Below are positions 9,301-19,900 of a stretch of 64,000 nucleotides of DNA, in pieces. The stretch comes from Actinomadura rupiterrae (lineage in GTDB: Bacteria > Actinomycetota > Actinomycetes > Streptosporangiales > Streptosporangiaceae). The notes below the pieces were generated by a model that worked only from the letters and a program-made list of their open reading frames with translations, had not been told where the DNA came from and searched no databases. The DNA lies in contig NZ_JAMZEA010000019.1 in the NCBI RefSeq assembly GCF_024172125.1, positions 82,028-146,027 on the forward strand, given 5' to 3'. Position 1 is the first letter of the stretch, and every line of letters begins with the position of its first letter. Made by a program: the position numbers and the translations under genes.

Positions 9301-10939
9301 TGCGCTCCTCGGGGTAGGACGGGTCGACCGGCAGGTAGGCCGCGCCCGCCTTCGCGATGCCCAGCAGCACGGCGACCAGATCGGCCGACCGGTCCAGCAG
9401 GACGCCGACCAGGTCTTCGGCCTGGACTCCGCGCGCGGTCAGCTCACGCGCCACCTGGTCGGCGCGGGTGTTCAGTTCCGCGTAGCTCCAGCGGATGTCG
9501 CCGCATTCCACGGCCACCGCGCCGGGCGTCCGCGCGACCTGCGCCTCGAACAGTTCGGCCAGCGCAGCGTCCGCGACCGGACGGCCTGTGTCGTTCCATC
9601 CGGTCAGGACGCGCTCGCGCTCATCGTCCAGCAGCAGGTCGAGGTCGCCGACCCGCACGGACGGGTCGGCCGCCACTTGCGCGAGCAGCGAGGTGAGGCG
9701 GGCCATCAGCCGTCCGGCGGACGCGTTGTCGAACACGTCCGGGCGGTAATCCAGGCGCAGGTCGAGGTCGTCGCCGGGGGTCACCACGAGAGTGAGCGGG
9801 TAGTGCGAGACGTCCTCGCTGGTGTTGCCGGAGACGCGCAGGCCGTCCAGGGCAAGCGCCTCACCGGCGTCGCGCGGGAAGTTCTGGTAGACGAGCAGGG
9901 TGTCGAAGGCGGCTCCCGGCCCGGCCGCCCGCTGGATCTCGCTCAGCCCGAGGTACTGGTGGTCGAGCAGCACCGACTGGCGGCGCTGCAGGTCGGTGAG
10001 CAGCTCGCCGAACGGCCGCGCCGGGTCGAGCGTGACGCGGACGGGGACGGTGTTGACGAACAGCCCGACCATCCGCTCGGCTCCGGGCAGCTCCATCGGC
10101 CGGCCGGCCACGGTCGCGCCGAACACCACGTCGCGGCGGCCGGCGAGCCGTCCGACCAGGACCGCCCAGGCGGCTTGGACCAGGGTGTTCAGCGTCAGGC
10201 CGCGGTCCCGGGCGGCGGTCCGCAGCGCGTCGGCGACGTCGCGTCCCGCCTTGCCGAGCAGGTAGCGGGCCGGTTCGGGCTCGGTGCTTTCGGATGCTGC
10301 GGGGGCCATGAGGGTCGGTTCGTCCAGGCCAGCGAGGGCGGTCTTCCAGGCGTGGCGCGCGGCGTCGGTGTCCTGGCGGGACAGCCAGGCGAGGTAGTGC
10401 CGGTAGGGCGTGACGGGCGCGAGGACCGACGGGTCGGCGCCGGCCGCGTACAGCTGCGACAGCTCTTCGAACAGCACCGGCAGCGACCAGCCGTCCAGGA
10501 CGAGGTGGTGCACGGTGATGACCAGCCGGTGCAGGTCGGGGCGGACCCGGACCAGCACCAGCCGCAGCAGCGGCGGGACGGTCACCTCGAAGCGGCGCAG
10601 CCGCTCGTCCTCGGCGAGCAGGCGCGTCCGCTCGTCGGCCTCGGCCTCGGGCAGGCCGGACAGGTCCTCCTCCCGCCAGGGCAGGGCCACCCCGCGCGCG
10701 ACCACCTGCACCGGGTCACCGGTGCCGCGGCGCTGGAAGCTCGCGCGCAGCACGGCGTGCCGGTCGAGCAGCACCTGCCAGGACGCGCGCAGCGCCGCCG
10801 GGTCGAGCGGCCCGGCGAGGTCCACCACGCCCTGGACGACGTAGACGTCCCGGGCCCGCTCGTCGTACTCGGCGTGGAACAGCAGTCCCTGCTGGAGGGG
10901 CGACAGCGGCCACACGTCCTCCATCCGCACCTGCGTCAC
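6323..10939 (-). CDS. Nonribosomal peptide synthetase, module 6 (C-A-T-E), Tyr-type
   Basis: Single-module NRPS of 1538 residues. It starts at GTG 10939, whose GTGA overlaps the stop of the upstream synthetase; a long open frame further upstream is only the antiphase of that gene. Domains: C (5-440, opening VWPLSPLQQGLLFHA, HHLVLDGWS near 144, DCL type), A (450-950), T (LGGDSIMSM near 978), E (1010-1500, HHLVVDGVSW near 1160, TVGWCTAEHPVR, FNYLGR). The LGGDSI form of the T motif and the intact E motifs agree with epimerisation. The pocket residues read D-A-S-T-V-A-A-V-C, the code known for tyrosine and beta-hydroxytyrosine modules, so a D-Tyr-type residue at position 6 is inferred. Codon 777 (8609-8611) is TTA. 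The C-terminus ends in a short acidic tail that could dock to the DCL condensation domain of the next protein. Confidence 0.95.
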   Translation of the reverse strand: MTQVRMEDVWPLSPLQQGLLFHAEYDERARDVYVVQGVVDLAGPLDPAALRASWQVLLDRHAVLRASFQRRGTGDPVQVVARGVALPWREEDLSGLPEAEADERTRLLAEDERLRRFEVTVPPLLRLVLVRVRPDLHRLVITVHHLVLDGWSLPVLFEELSQLYAAGADPSVLAPVTPYRHYLAWLSRQDTDAARHAWKTALAGLDEPTLMAPAASESTEPEPARYLLGKAGRDVADALRTAARDRGLTLNTLVQAAWAVLVGRLAGRRDVVFGATVAGRPMELPGAERMVGLFVNTVPVRVTLDPARPFGELLTDLQRRQSVLLDHQYLGLSEIQRAAGPGAAFDTLLVYQNFPRDAGEALALDGLRVSGNTSEDVSHYPLTLVVTPGDDLDLRLDYRPDVFDNASAGRLMARLTSLLAQVAADPSVRVGDLDLLLDDERERVLTGWNDTGRPVADAALAELFEAQVARTPGAVAVECGDIRWSYAELNTRADQVARELTARGVQAEDLVGVLLDRSADLVAVLLGIAKAGAAYLPVDPSYPEERIGFVLADARPALVVCTRATEHLAGPDRLVWDDPVRPAPHGTLRPRRVPPHLDHSAYVIYTSGSTGTPKGVVVSHRGLATLAGAQVERFDVRPGSRVLQLAALGFDASVSEMCMALLSGATLLLADADRMPPRGRLETLLDDLKVTHVTVPPSLLATVESLPDCVQTLVVAGEACPPDLVERWAAGRRMINAYGPTETTVCATMSTPLAPDGPVTIGRPIWNTSVYVLDEFLRPVPPGILGDLYVSGAGLARGYAGRAALTAGRFVACPFEPGARMYRTGDLVRWTGDGELEFGGRADDQVKIRGFRIEPGEIENVLAAHPGVERAAVVAREDRPGAKRLIAYVVAAGTEGLREFAAGRLPDHMVPAAFVALDAFPVTANGKLDRAALPAPDYAEASGGRAPATAAEEILCGLFAEVLGLESVGADDSFFALGGDSIMSMLVVSRARRAGLVISSRQVFEERTPAAIARVAEVVGASGPGGGEKDEPTGPVPLTPVMRGLAERAGPAALAGTFSQSVVLTAPDDLDLHRLTAAIDALLVRHPILRARLEADQDRLLVPDADAAVPARDLVTRAEGRDVRRALREATADLDPAAGIMLRAVWLADARLVVLVAHHLVVDGVSWRALVPDLAAAYQGETLDPVPTSFRGWARNLAAGATGQARLDELPLWSRLLAGPQAILGSRPLDPALDTVAAGTRRADLTLPPAETAALLTAASSALGGGTDDLLLAGLMAAVEEWRRTRGLRTPGGLLVDIETHGRADGDLARTVGWCTAEHPVRLDAGALDHADVRAGGPAAARLVAHVAGRLRDVPGDGLGYGLLRYLNPDTAPTLAALPRAQIGFNYLGRFATESGTATSGATTGATAGVRESGAAASGAPSGSAVSNAWRLAGEDAMSGAPDPRMAAVHALDASGVVHDGPRGPELTVSLTGPIGVWDAATLPDLAERWTAMLRGLIAHATATGGGSAPAAPSGTELSPDELEELADLAEGIGQGGL

Positions 10940-13900
10940 CGGGCTCTCCCGTCGTCGGCCAGCTTGAACTCGAATGCGTCGATGTCGTCCTGGTCGAGGG
11001 TGACCAGCGCGAAGTCGGAGGGCGTGTGGCCGCCGCTGCCGGGACCGGCGGCGTGCGCGGCCAGCCCGCCGAGCATGGCCTCCCAGCCGGCCGCCAGCGC
11101 GTCCAGGTCCGCCGTCGCCAGCAGCCGCTTCGGGGCGGTGAGCGCGACGGTCAGCGCGGGCCCGGCCGGTCCGTCCCGGACGACGCCGTGCGCTTGGAGC
11201 ACGTGCGTCTCGGCCATGCGGGGTTCGGGAACGCCGCCGACGGCGGTGTCCCCGGCGGGCTGCCACAGCCCGTCCGGCCGCCGGGCGTCGGCGAAGCGGC
11301 CCAGGTAGTTGAAGCCCAGGCGGGCGTGCGGCAGCGCGGCGAACCGGGGTGCGGTGGCGGGGTTGAGGTAGCGGAGCAGCCCGTGGCCGAGCCCGTCTCC
11401 GGGGACGGCCCGGCGCTGCTCCTTCACCTGCTTGATCAGCTGTCCGGCGGCGTCTCCGCCTGCCTTGACCTGTGCGGGGTCGGCGCCTGCCGGGTCGATC
11501 CGGACGGGATGGACGGCGGTGAACCAGCCGACCGTCCGGCTGAGGTCCAGACCGTCGGCCGAACGGCCATGCCCTTCGACGTCGATCAGGATGCCGCCGG
11601 GCAGGCCGCCGCGCCATTCGGTCAGCGCCGCGACCAGGCCCGCGAGGAGGACGTCCTCGGTACCTGCGTGGAAGGCGGCGGGGACCGGGCCGAGCAGGGC
11701 GGAGGTCGCCTCGGTGGAAATGGTCAGCTCGGCGCGGTTGGTGCCCGCGGCGACGGTGTCGAGGTCCGGGTCGAGCGGACGGGTCGCGAACAGCGTGTCG
11801 GGCACGTCCAGGAGGTTGCGCCAGGCGGGGAACTCGGCGGTGCGGGCCGGTTTGGCGGCCTCGTCGGCCTGCTGCACCGCCCAGCGCCGGAAGGAGGTCG
11901 GGACGGGGTCGAGCGCGTCGCCGCGGTAGGCGGCTTCGAGGTCGGGGGCGAGAATCCGCCAGGACACGCCGTCGATGACCAGGTGATGGGCGACGAGCAG
12001 CAGCCGTCCGGGGCCGAACCGGACGACCTGCATCATCACACCGGCGCGCGGGTCGAGGCGGTTCGCTGCTGCCCGCAGTTCCGTGCCGGTGTCCGGGCTG
12101 GTGGCTCGGCGGATCAGGTCGGCGGCCTGGAGTTCGCCGGGCGGCGGGACGATCAGGCGGCCTTCGGCTTCGTCCAGGCGGGCGCGCAAAACGTCGTGGC
12201 GGTCGAGAAGCGCCTGCACGGCCTCGATCAGCCGCTCGCCGTCCAGGTCGTCCGGGACGGTCAGCAGCATCGACTGGCAGAAGATGCCGGACAGCGCCGC
12301 CGGGCCCGAGCGTTCGGCGAGTTCCCGCATCACCGGCGTCAGCGGGATCTCCCCCACGCCGTCGTCGGGGTCCGGCGCCGCGGTGGCGGTGTCGGTGCGC
12401 GCGGCGCGGGCCAGCGCGGCGGGGGTCTTCTCCTCGAACACCTGCCGGGCCGTGACGACCAGGCCCGCGCGGCGCGCCCGCGACACGACCAGCATCGACA
12501 TGATCGAGTCGCCGCCGAGCTCGAAGAACGAGTCGTCCGCGCCGACCGAATCCAGCCCGAGGACCTCGGCGAACAGCCCGCACAGCAGCGCCTCGGCGGC
12601 GGTGGCCGGCTCGCGGCCAGTGGACCGCGCGGCGAAGTCGGGCGCGGGCAGCGCGGCGCGGTCGACCTTGCCGTTGACGCTCATCGGCAGCGCGTCGAGC
12701 GGGACGAACGCGGCGGGGACCATGTGGTCGGGCAGCCGCGAGGCGGCGTGGGCGCGCAGTGCGGCCGTGTCGGCGGCGTCCGCGCCGACGAGGTAGGCGA
12801 CCAGCCGCTTGGCGCCGGGACGGTCCTCGCGCGCGACCACCGCGACCTGTTCGATCCCGGGGTGCGCGGCCAGCACCGCCTCGATCTCGCCCGGTTCGAT
12901 CCGGAAACCGCGGATCTTCACCTGCTCGTCGGCGCGGCCCGCGAACAGCAGCGCACCGTCCGGGGTCCAGCGCGCCAGGTCGCCGGTACGGTACATCCGC
13001 TCGCCGGACGCGCCGAACGGGCACGGGACGAACCGCGCGGCGGTCAGGCCGGGCCGGTCGACGTAACCCCGGGTGATGCCGGCGCCCGCCACGTACAGTT
13101 CGCCGAGCGCGCCCGGCGGCACCGGACGCAGGAACTCGTCCAGCACGTAGGTCCGCACGTTCCGGATCGGCCCGCCCAGCGGCACGATGCCGGGGATGTC
13201 CGGCGGGCACTGCCAGCAGGTGACATCGACGGTGGCCTCGGTCGGGCCGTACTCGTTGTAGAGGGTGCGGCCGGGCGCCCAGCGGCGCAGCGTCGCCAGG
13301 CCCAGCTCCTCGCCCGCCGTGACCAGCGTCCGGACGGTCCGGGCGGCGGACGTCTCGACCGATTCGAGCACCGAGGGCGTGAACGTGGCGACCGTCGCGC
13401 CGAACGCGGCCAGTTCGGCGGACGGGTCGGTGTCGCGCCGCGCGACGCACAGGGTGGCCCCGGCCGCCAGCGTCGGGAAGATCTCGCAGACCGAGGTGTC
13501 GAACGCCACCGACGCGAACTGGAGGACCCGGTCGCGCGGGGTGATGCCGTAGGCGGCGGCTCTCCAGGTGACGTAGTTGACCGCGCCGCGATGCGGGACG
13601 ACCACGCCCTTGGGCCGTCCCGTGGAGCCGGAGGTGTAGATGACGTACGCCGGATGTCCGGGCCGCAGCGGCCGGACGCGTTCGGCGTCGGTCGGTGCGC
13701 TCGCTGTGCCGTTGAGGTCGTCCCAGCGGACGCGCGGAACGCCGGTGTCGGCCACCAGCGGCGCGGTCGTGGCGGTGCACACCACCGCGGCCGGGTGCGC
13801 ATCGCTGAGGGTGTAGGCGATGCGGTCGGCCGGGTAGTCGGGGTCGACCGGGAGGTAGGCCGCGCCCGCCTTGAGCACGCCGAGCAGCGCCGCGTAGAGG

Positions 13901-16900
13901 GCCGCCGAGCGTTCCATCACGACCGCGACGAGGTCTTCGGGGCCGACGCCCCTCGCGATCAGGTCGCGGGCGAGGGTGTTCGCGCGGGAGTCGAGGTCGG
14001 CGTAGGTCCAGCTCTCGTCGGCGCTGACCAGCGCGGTCGCGTGCGGGGCGCGGGCCGCGCTCGCCTCGAACAGGTCGACCAGCGTGCCGTCCGGGACCGG
14101 GCCGGCGGTGTCGTTCCAGTCGTCCAGGACCTGCCGCCGCCCGGCCGGGTCCAGGACGTCGATGCGGGCGGGCGGCAGGTCCGGGCGGTCCACGACCTGC
14201 TCCAGCACCCGGACGAACCGCCGCGCGAGGTCGCGCACGTCGGGCTCGTCGAACAGGTCGGGGCGGTACTCGAACCGGACTTCCAGGCCGTCGTCACCGG
14301 GCGTGACGACGAGGGTGACCGGGTAGTGCGCGGCGTCCTCGCCGCCGATGATCGCCACGTCCGGGCCCGCGAAGCGCGGCGGCGCGGCCGGGTGGTTCTG
14401 GTAGACGACCAGGGTGTCGAAGGTCGCGCCCGGTCCGGCGGCGCGCTGGATGTCGGCGAGGCCGAGGTGCTGGTGCGGGAGCAGCGCGGTCTGCTGGTTG
14501 CGCGTGTCGGCGAGCATCTCCGCGACGGGACGGCCGGGGTCGAGGACGACCCGGACCGGGACGGTGTTGATGAACAGGCCGAGCGCGCGTTCCATACCCG
14601 GCAGGTCGGCGGGCCGTCCGGCGACGGTCGAGCCGAACACCACGTCGCGGCGTCCGGTCCGCGCGCCGAGCAGGACCGCCCAGGCGCCCTGCACGAGCGT
14701 GCTGGGGGTCACGTCCAGCGCGCGGGCCGCGCCGTGAAGGCGGGTCGCGAACGCCGGTGAGGTCCGCAGCACGACGTGCCGTGGCACGGCGCCGGTGTGC
14801 CCGGCGTCGGCGGGGCCGAGCAGCGTCGGTTCGGCGGTTCCGGCGAGCGCGTCCCGCCAGGCGTCCCGGGCGGCGTCGTCGTCCTGGCGCGCGAGCCAGG
14901 CCAGGTGGTCGCGGTAGGACGTCGCGGGCGGCAGCACGGACGGGTCGCCGCCCGCCCCGTACAGCTGCGACAGCTCCTCGAACAGCACCGGCAGCGACCA
15001 GCCGTCCAGCACGATGTGGTGCATCGTGACCACCAGCCGGTGGCGGTCGGGGCCGAGCCTGGCCAGCAGCAGCCGGATCAGCGGCGGCGAGGCGAGGTCC
15101 AGACCTCGGGCCCGCTCGGATTCCAGGAGCGCGTCCGGGTCGGCGGCGGGATCGCCTGTCAGGTCAACCTCGCGCCAGGGCACGTCCACGTGCCGGGCGA
15201 CGGCCTGGACGGGCCGGTCGAGCCCGGCGGGCTGGCGGAAGGCGGCGCGCAGGTTGGGGTGCCGGTCGAGCAGCCGCTGCCAGCAGGTCCGGAGCAGGGC
15301 GGTGTCCAGGGGGCCGGTGAAGTCGAGCGCGCGTTGCCAGAGGTAGACGTCCTCGGCGCTGTCGTCGTAGCGGGCGTGGAACAGCAGCCCGTCCTGAAGC
15401 GGCGAGAGCGGCCACACGTCGGCGAGGCCGGGTTCGAGGTCGTCCACCTGGCCCTGCGTGAGTGTGACCAGCGGGAAGTCGGACGGCGTGTGACCGCCCG
15501 CGCCGGGTGCGGCGGCGTGCGCGGCGAGGCCGTCGAGCATCGCGGCCCAGGCGGCGAGGATTTCGTCCAGCTCGTCGGTGCCGAACAGGCCGGCTGGCGC
15601 GGCCAGGGAGAGGGTCAGCTCCGGCCCGGACGGACGGTCCAACACGAGCCCGCCCGCCTCCAGCACGTATGCCAGGGCCATGCCGGGAGCGGAGGCGCCG
15701 CCGAATGCGTCGGGGCCGGCGGGCTGCCAGGCCGCGTCGGTGTCGTCCGGCGCGCTGAAGCGGCCGAGGTAGTTGAAGGACACCTGCGCGGAGGGCAAGT
15801 CGGCCAGCGGCGACCGGGCCTGGTGGCGGAGCAGGCCGTAGCCGAGGCCGTCGCCGGGGACTGCCCGGCGCTGCTCCTTGATCTGCTTCTGCAGCCGTCC
15901 TGCGGCGGGTCCGCCCGTCCTGACCTCGGCCGGGGCCGTGTCCTCGGGGCCCAGCCGGACGGGGTGGACGGCGGTGAACCAGCCGACCGTCCGGCTCAGG
16001 TCGAGCGCGCCGGCGGTGCGGCCGTGGCCTTCCACGTCCACCAGGAGCCCGCCGGTCAGGCCGTCGTGGCGTTCGGCGAGGGCCGCCCAGAACGCGGCGA
16101 GGAGGACGTCATCGACCCCGGCATGGAATGCCGCCGGGACCGTGGACAGCAACGCGGTCGCCACGCGCTCGGGAAGGACGGTCGAGACGCGGCGCGTCCC
16201 GGCACCCACGGTGTCGTGGGACCGATCGAGGGCGCGGGCGCCGAGGACCGGTTGCGGAGCGTCGAGCAGTCGCGTCCATTCGGCCAGCTCGTCGGTCCGG
16301 TCTCGCTCGGCCAGGGCGTTCGCCCATCGCCGGAAGGAGGTGGGGACGGGGTCGAGCGCGTCGCCTCGGTAGGCGGCTTCCAGGTCGGGGGCGAGGATCC
16401 GCCAGGACACGCCGTCGATGACCAGGTGGTGGGCGACGATCAGCAACCGTCCGGGGTCGAACCAGACGACCTGCACCATCACGCCTGCGCGCGGGTCGAG
16501 CCGTGCGGCTGCCGCGTCGAGTTCCGCTGCGGTGTCCTGGCCGGTGGCGCGGCGGACCAGGTCGGCCGCCGCGACCTCTCCGGGCGGCGGGACCACGAGG
16601 TGGTTTTCGGTCTCGTCCAGGCGGGCGCGCAGGACGTCGTGTCGGTCGAGCAGCGCTTGCACGGCGTCGATCAGGCGTTCCCAGTCCAGGTCGGCGGGGA
16701 CGGCCAGCAGCATCGACTGGCAGAACGAGTTGCTCAAGCCGCCGCGCTCGGCGACGTCGCGCATCGCGGGCGTCAGCGGGACCGAACCGGTGCCGTCGTC
16801 ACGCTCGGCGTCCGGGGCGTCGGTCTCGTCCTCCGCCACGCGTGCCAGGGCGGCTGGGGTCTTCTCCTCGAACACCTGCCGGGCCGTGATGACCAGGCCC

Positions 16901-19900
16901 TCGCGCCGGGCCCGCGAGACGAGCAGCATCGACATGATCGAGTCGCCGCCGAGCTCGAAGAACGAATCGTCGGCGCCGACAGCGTCCAGGCCGAGCGTCT
17001 CGGCGAACAGACCGCAGAGCGCCGCCTCGGCGGGCGTGGCGGGCGCGCGTCCGCCCGCTCGCGCGGCGAAGTCGGGCGCGGGCAGCGCGGCGCGATCGAC
17101 CTTGCCATTGGCGGTCACGGGGAACGCGTCCAGCAGGACGAACGCCGCCGGGACCATATAGTCCGGGAGATTCGCCGCCACGTGGTCGCGGAGCGCCTCA
17201 ACGGAGGTGTTGGTTTCGGTGACGGCGTAGGCGACCAGGCGCTTGGTGCCCGGCTGGTCTTCGCGGGCCAGGACGACGACCTGGGTGACGGCGTCGTGGG
17301 AGGCGAGGACGGCTTCGATCTCGGCGAGTTCGACGCGGAAGCCGCGGATCTTGACCTGGTCGTCGGCGCGTCCGGCGAACTCCAGGAGGCCGCCGGTCGT
17401 CCAGCGGACGAGGTCGCCCGTCCGGTACATCCGGTCGGCGGAGGCGAACGGGCAGGCGACGAAGCGCTCCGCGGTGAGGGCGGGCTTGCCGATGTAGCCG
17501 CGCGCCAGGCCGGTGCCGGCGACATACAGCTCGCCGGTCACTCCGGGCGGGACGGGACGCAGGTAGTCGTCCAGCACGTAGGCGCGGGCATTGTCCATCG
17601 GACGCCCGAGCGGGACTGTCCCGGGAACCGGCTGGGCTGCGTCGATCGGGAGCTGCGTGGTGAACGCGGTGGTCTCGGTCGGGCCGTAGGTCGTCCGGAC
17701 GACCAGATCGGGATGGGCCTCCAGGAGCGTCCGGACGGCGATCGGGGAGACGACGTCTCCGCCGGTGGAGACCTCGCGGACGCCTGCGAACATCTCCGGG
17801 GCCTGCTCGGCCAGCGCTGCGAACAGCCCGGCGGTCGCGTGCACGTTGGTGACGGCATGCTCGGCGATCAGCGCGGCGCGCTGCGGGACGTCCGCTTCCC
17901 CGGGAGGCACGATGACGAGCCGGCCGCCGCGCAGCAGCGGGACCCAGATCTCGTAAGTGGAGGCGTCGAAAGCGTGGTTGGCCTGGACCAGGACGCGTTC
18001 CAGCACGTCGTCGCGCCAGGCCGTGTCGGCGCAGAAGTCGGCGACGTTGGCGTGCGTGACCGCGACACCCTTGGGTGTTCCGGTCGAGCCGGACGTGTAG
18101 ATCACGTACGCCAGCCGGTCGCGGCTCACCCGGACATCGACCGGCGTTTCGTCCTCACCCAACGAGCTGAGGAAGTCTTGATCCACCACCAGCGTCGGAC
18201 GGGCGTCGGCGAGCATGAACGCGATGCGCTCGTCCGGGTAGTTCGGGTCGATCGGCAGGTAGGCGGCGCCTGCCTTCAGCACGCCCAGCAGCGCGGCGAT
18301 CAGGTCGGCCGAGCGCTCCAGGCGGATTCCCACCAGGTCTTCGTCGTCGACGCCGTGCTCGATCAGCTTGCGCGCCACGCGGTTCGCGCGGGCGTCCAGG
18401 TCGGCATAGGTCCAGCGCTGGTCGCCGAAAGCCACGGCGATCGCGTTCGGTGTCCGGGCGGCCTGGGCTTCGAACAGCTCGGGCAGCGAGCCGTCGGGGG
18501 TGGGGCGCGTCGTGGCGTTCCAGCCGTCCACGACCAGCGCCCGCTCGTCGGCGGTCAGGACGTCGAGGTCGGCGACGCAGGCGTCCGGAGCTGCGGCGAG
18601 CTGCTCCAGGACGCGGACGAACCGGCCGAGCAGGCTTTCGGCCAGGGGTTCGGCGATCGCGCCGGGCCGGTAGTCGAGGCGGAGTTCAAGGTCGTCGGTG
18701 GGCATCACGCCGAGGATCAGCGGGTAGTGCGCCGCGTCCTCGCCGGTCATGCCCGTCACGCGGACGCCGCCGGGGTCGGCCGGACGCGCCGGCGTGCGCG
18801 GGAAGCTCTCGAAGACCAGCAGGGTGTCGAAGGTCGCGCCGGGTCCGGCGGCCCGCTGGATCTCGGCGAGCCCGAGGTAGTGGTGGTCGATGACGTCGGA
18901 CTGGCTCGCCTGGATTTCGGCGAGGACATCGGCGACGTTTCGCGCGGCGTCCAGCCGGACGCGGACCGGGACGGTGTTGAGGAACAGTCCCGGCATCCGC
19001 TCCACGCCGGGCAGTTCGGCGGGACGGCCCGCCACCGAGGCGCCGAAGACCACATCGGTGCGTCCGGTCAGCAGGCCGACCACGCTTCCCCAGGCGGCCT
19101 GGACGAGCGTGTTGAGCGTGACGCCGTGCCGCCGCGCGACCTCGCCGAGCGCGGCGGTCGTGTCGGCGTCGGCGCGGGCGTAGGCGTAGCGGGGCGCGGC
19201 CAGGTCGGCGGTCCGGTCGGCGGGCGCGATCAGGGTCGGTTCGGTGACGCCGGTCAGCAGCTTCTGCCAGGCGTCGCGGGCCGCGTCCCGGTCCTGGCGG
19301 GCGAGCCAGGACAGGTACTCGCGGTAGGAGGTGGCCGGCGGGAGCGCGTCGGCGTCGCCTCCGGCCGCGTACACCTGTTCCATCTCGTCGAACAGGACGG
19401 GCAGCGACCAGCCGTCCATCAGGATGTGGTGCATCGTGACCACCAGCCGGTGCCGGGTGTCGCCGAGCCTGATGAGCAGCAGCCGGATGAGCGGGGCCTC
19501 CGCGAGGTCGAAGCCGCGGTCGCGTTCCTCGGCGGCCAGGCGGTCGGCTGCCGCTTCGGCCTCGTGCGCGGGCGCTGCGGACAGGTCCGCTTCGCGCCAC
19601 GGCGGGGTGACGTCCCGCGCGATCACCTGGATCAGCTGGTGCAAACCGGCGGGCTGGCGGAACCCGGCGCGGAGGTTGGGATGGCGGTCGAGCAGGGCCG
19701 TCCAGGTCGCGCGCAGGACGTCCGGGTCGACCGGGCCGTCCAGCTCCAGGACGCGCTGTTCGACGTAGGTGTCGCGGCCCTGGCCGTCGTAGTGGGCGTG
19801 GAAGAGCAGCCCTTCCTGGAGCGGGGACAGCGGCCAGACGTCCACGAGCCCCGGGCAGGTCCGGTCCAGGTCGTCGGTCTGCGGCTGGTCGAGGGTGACC

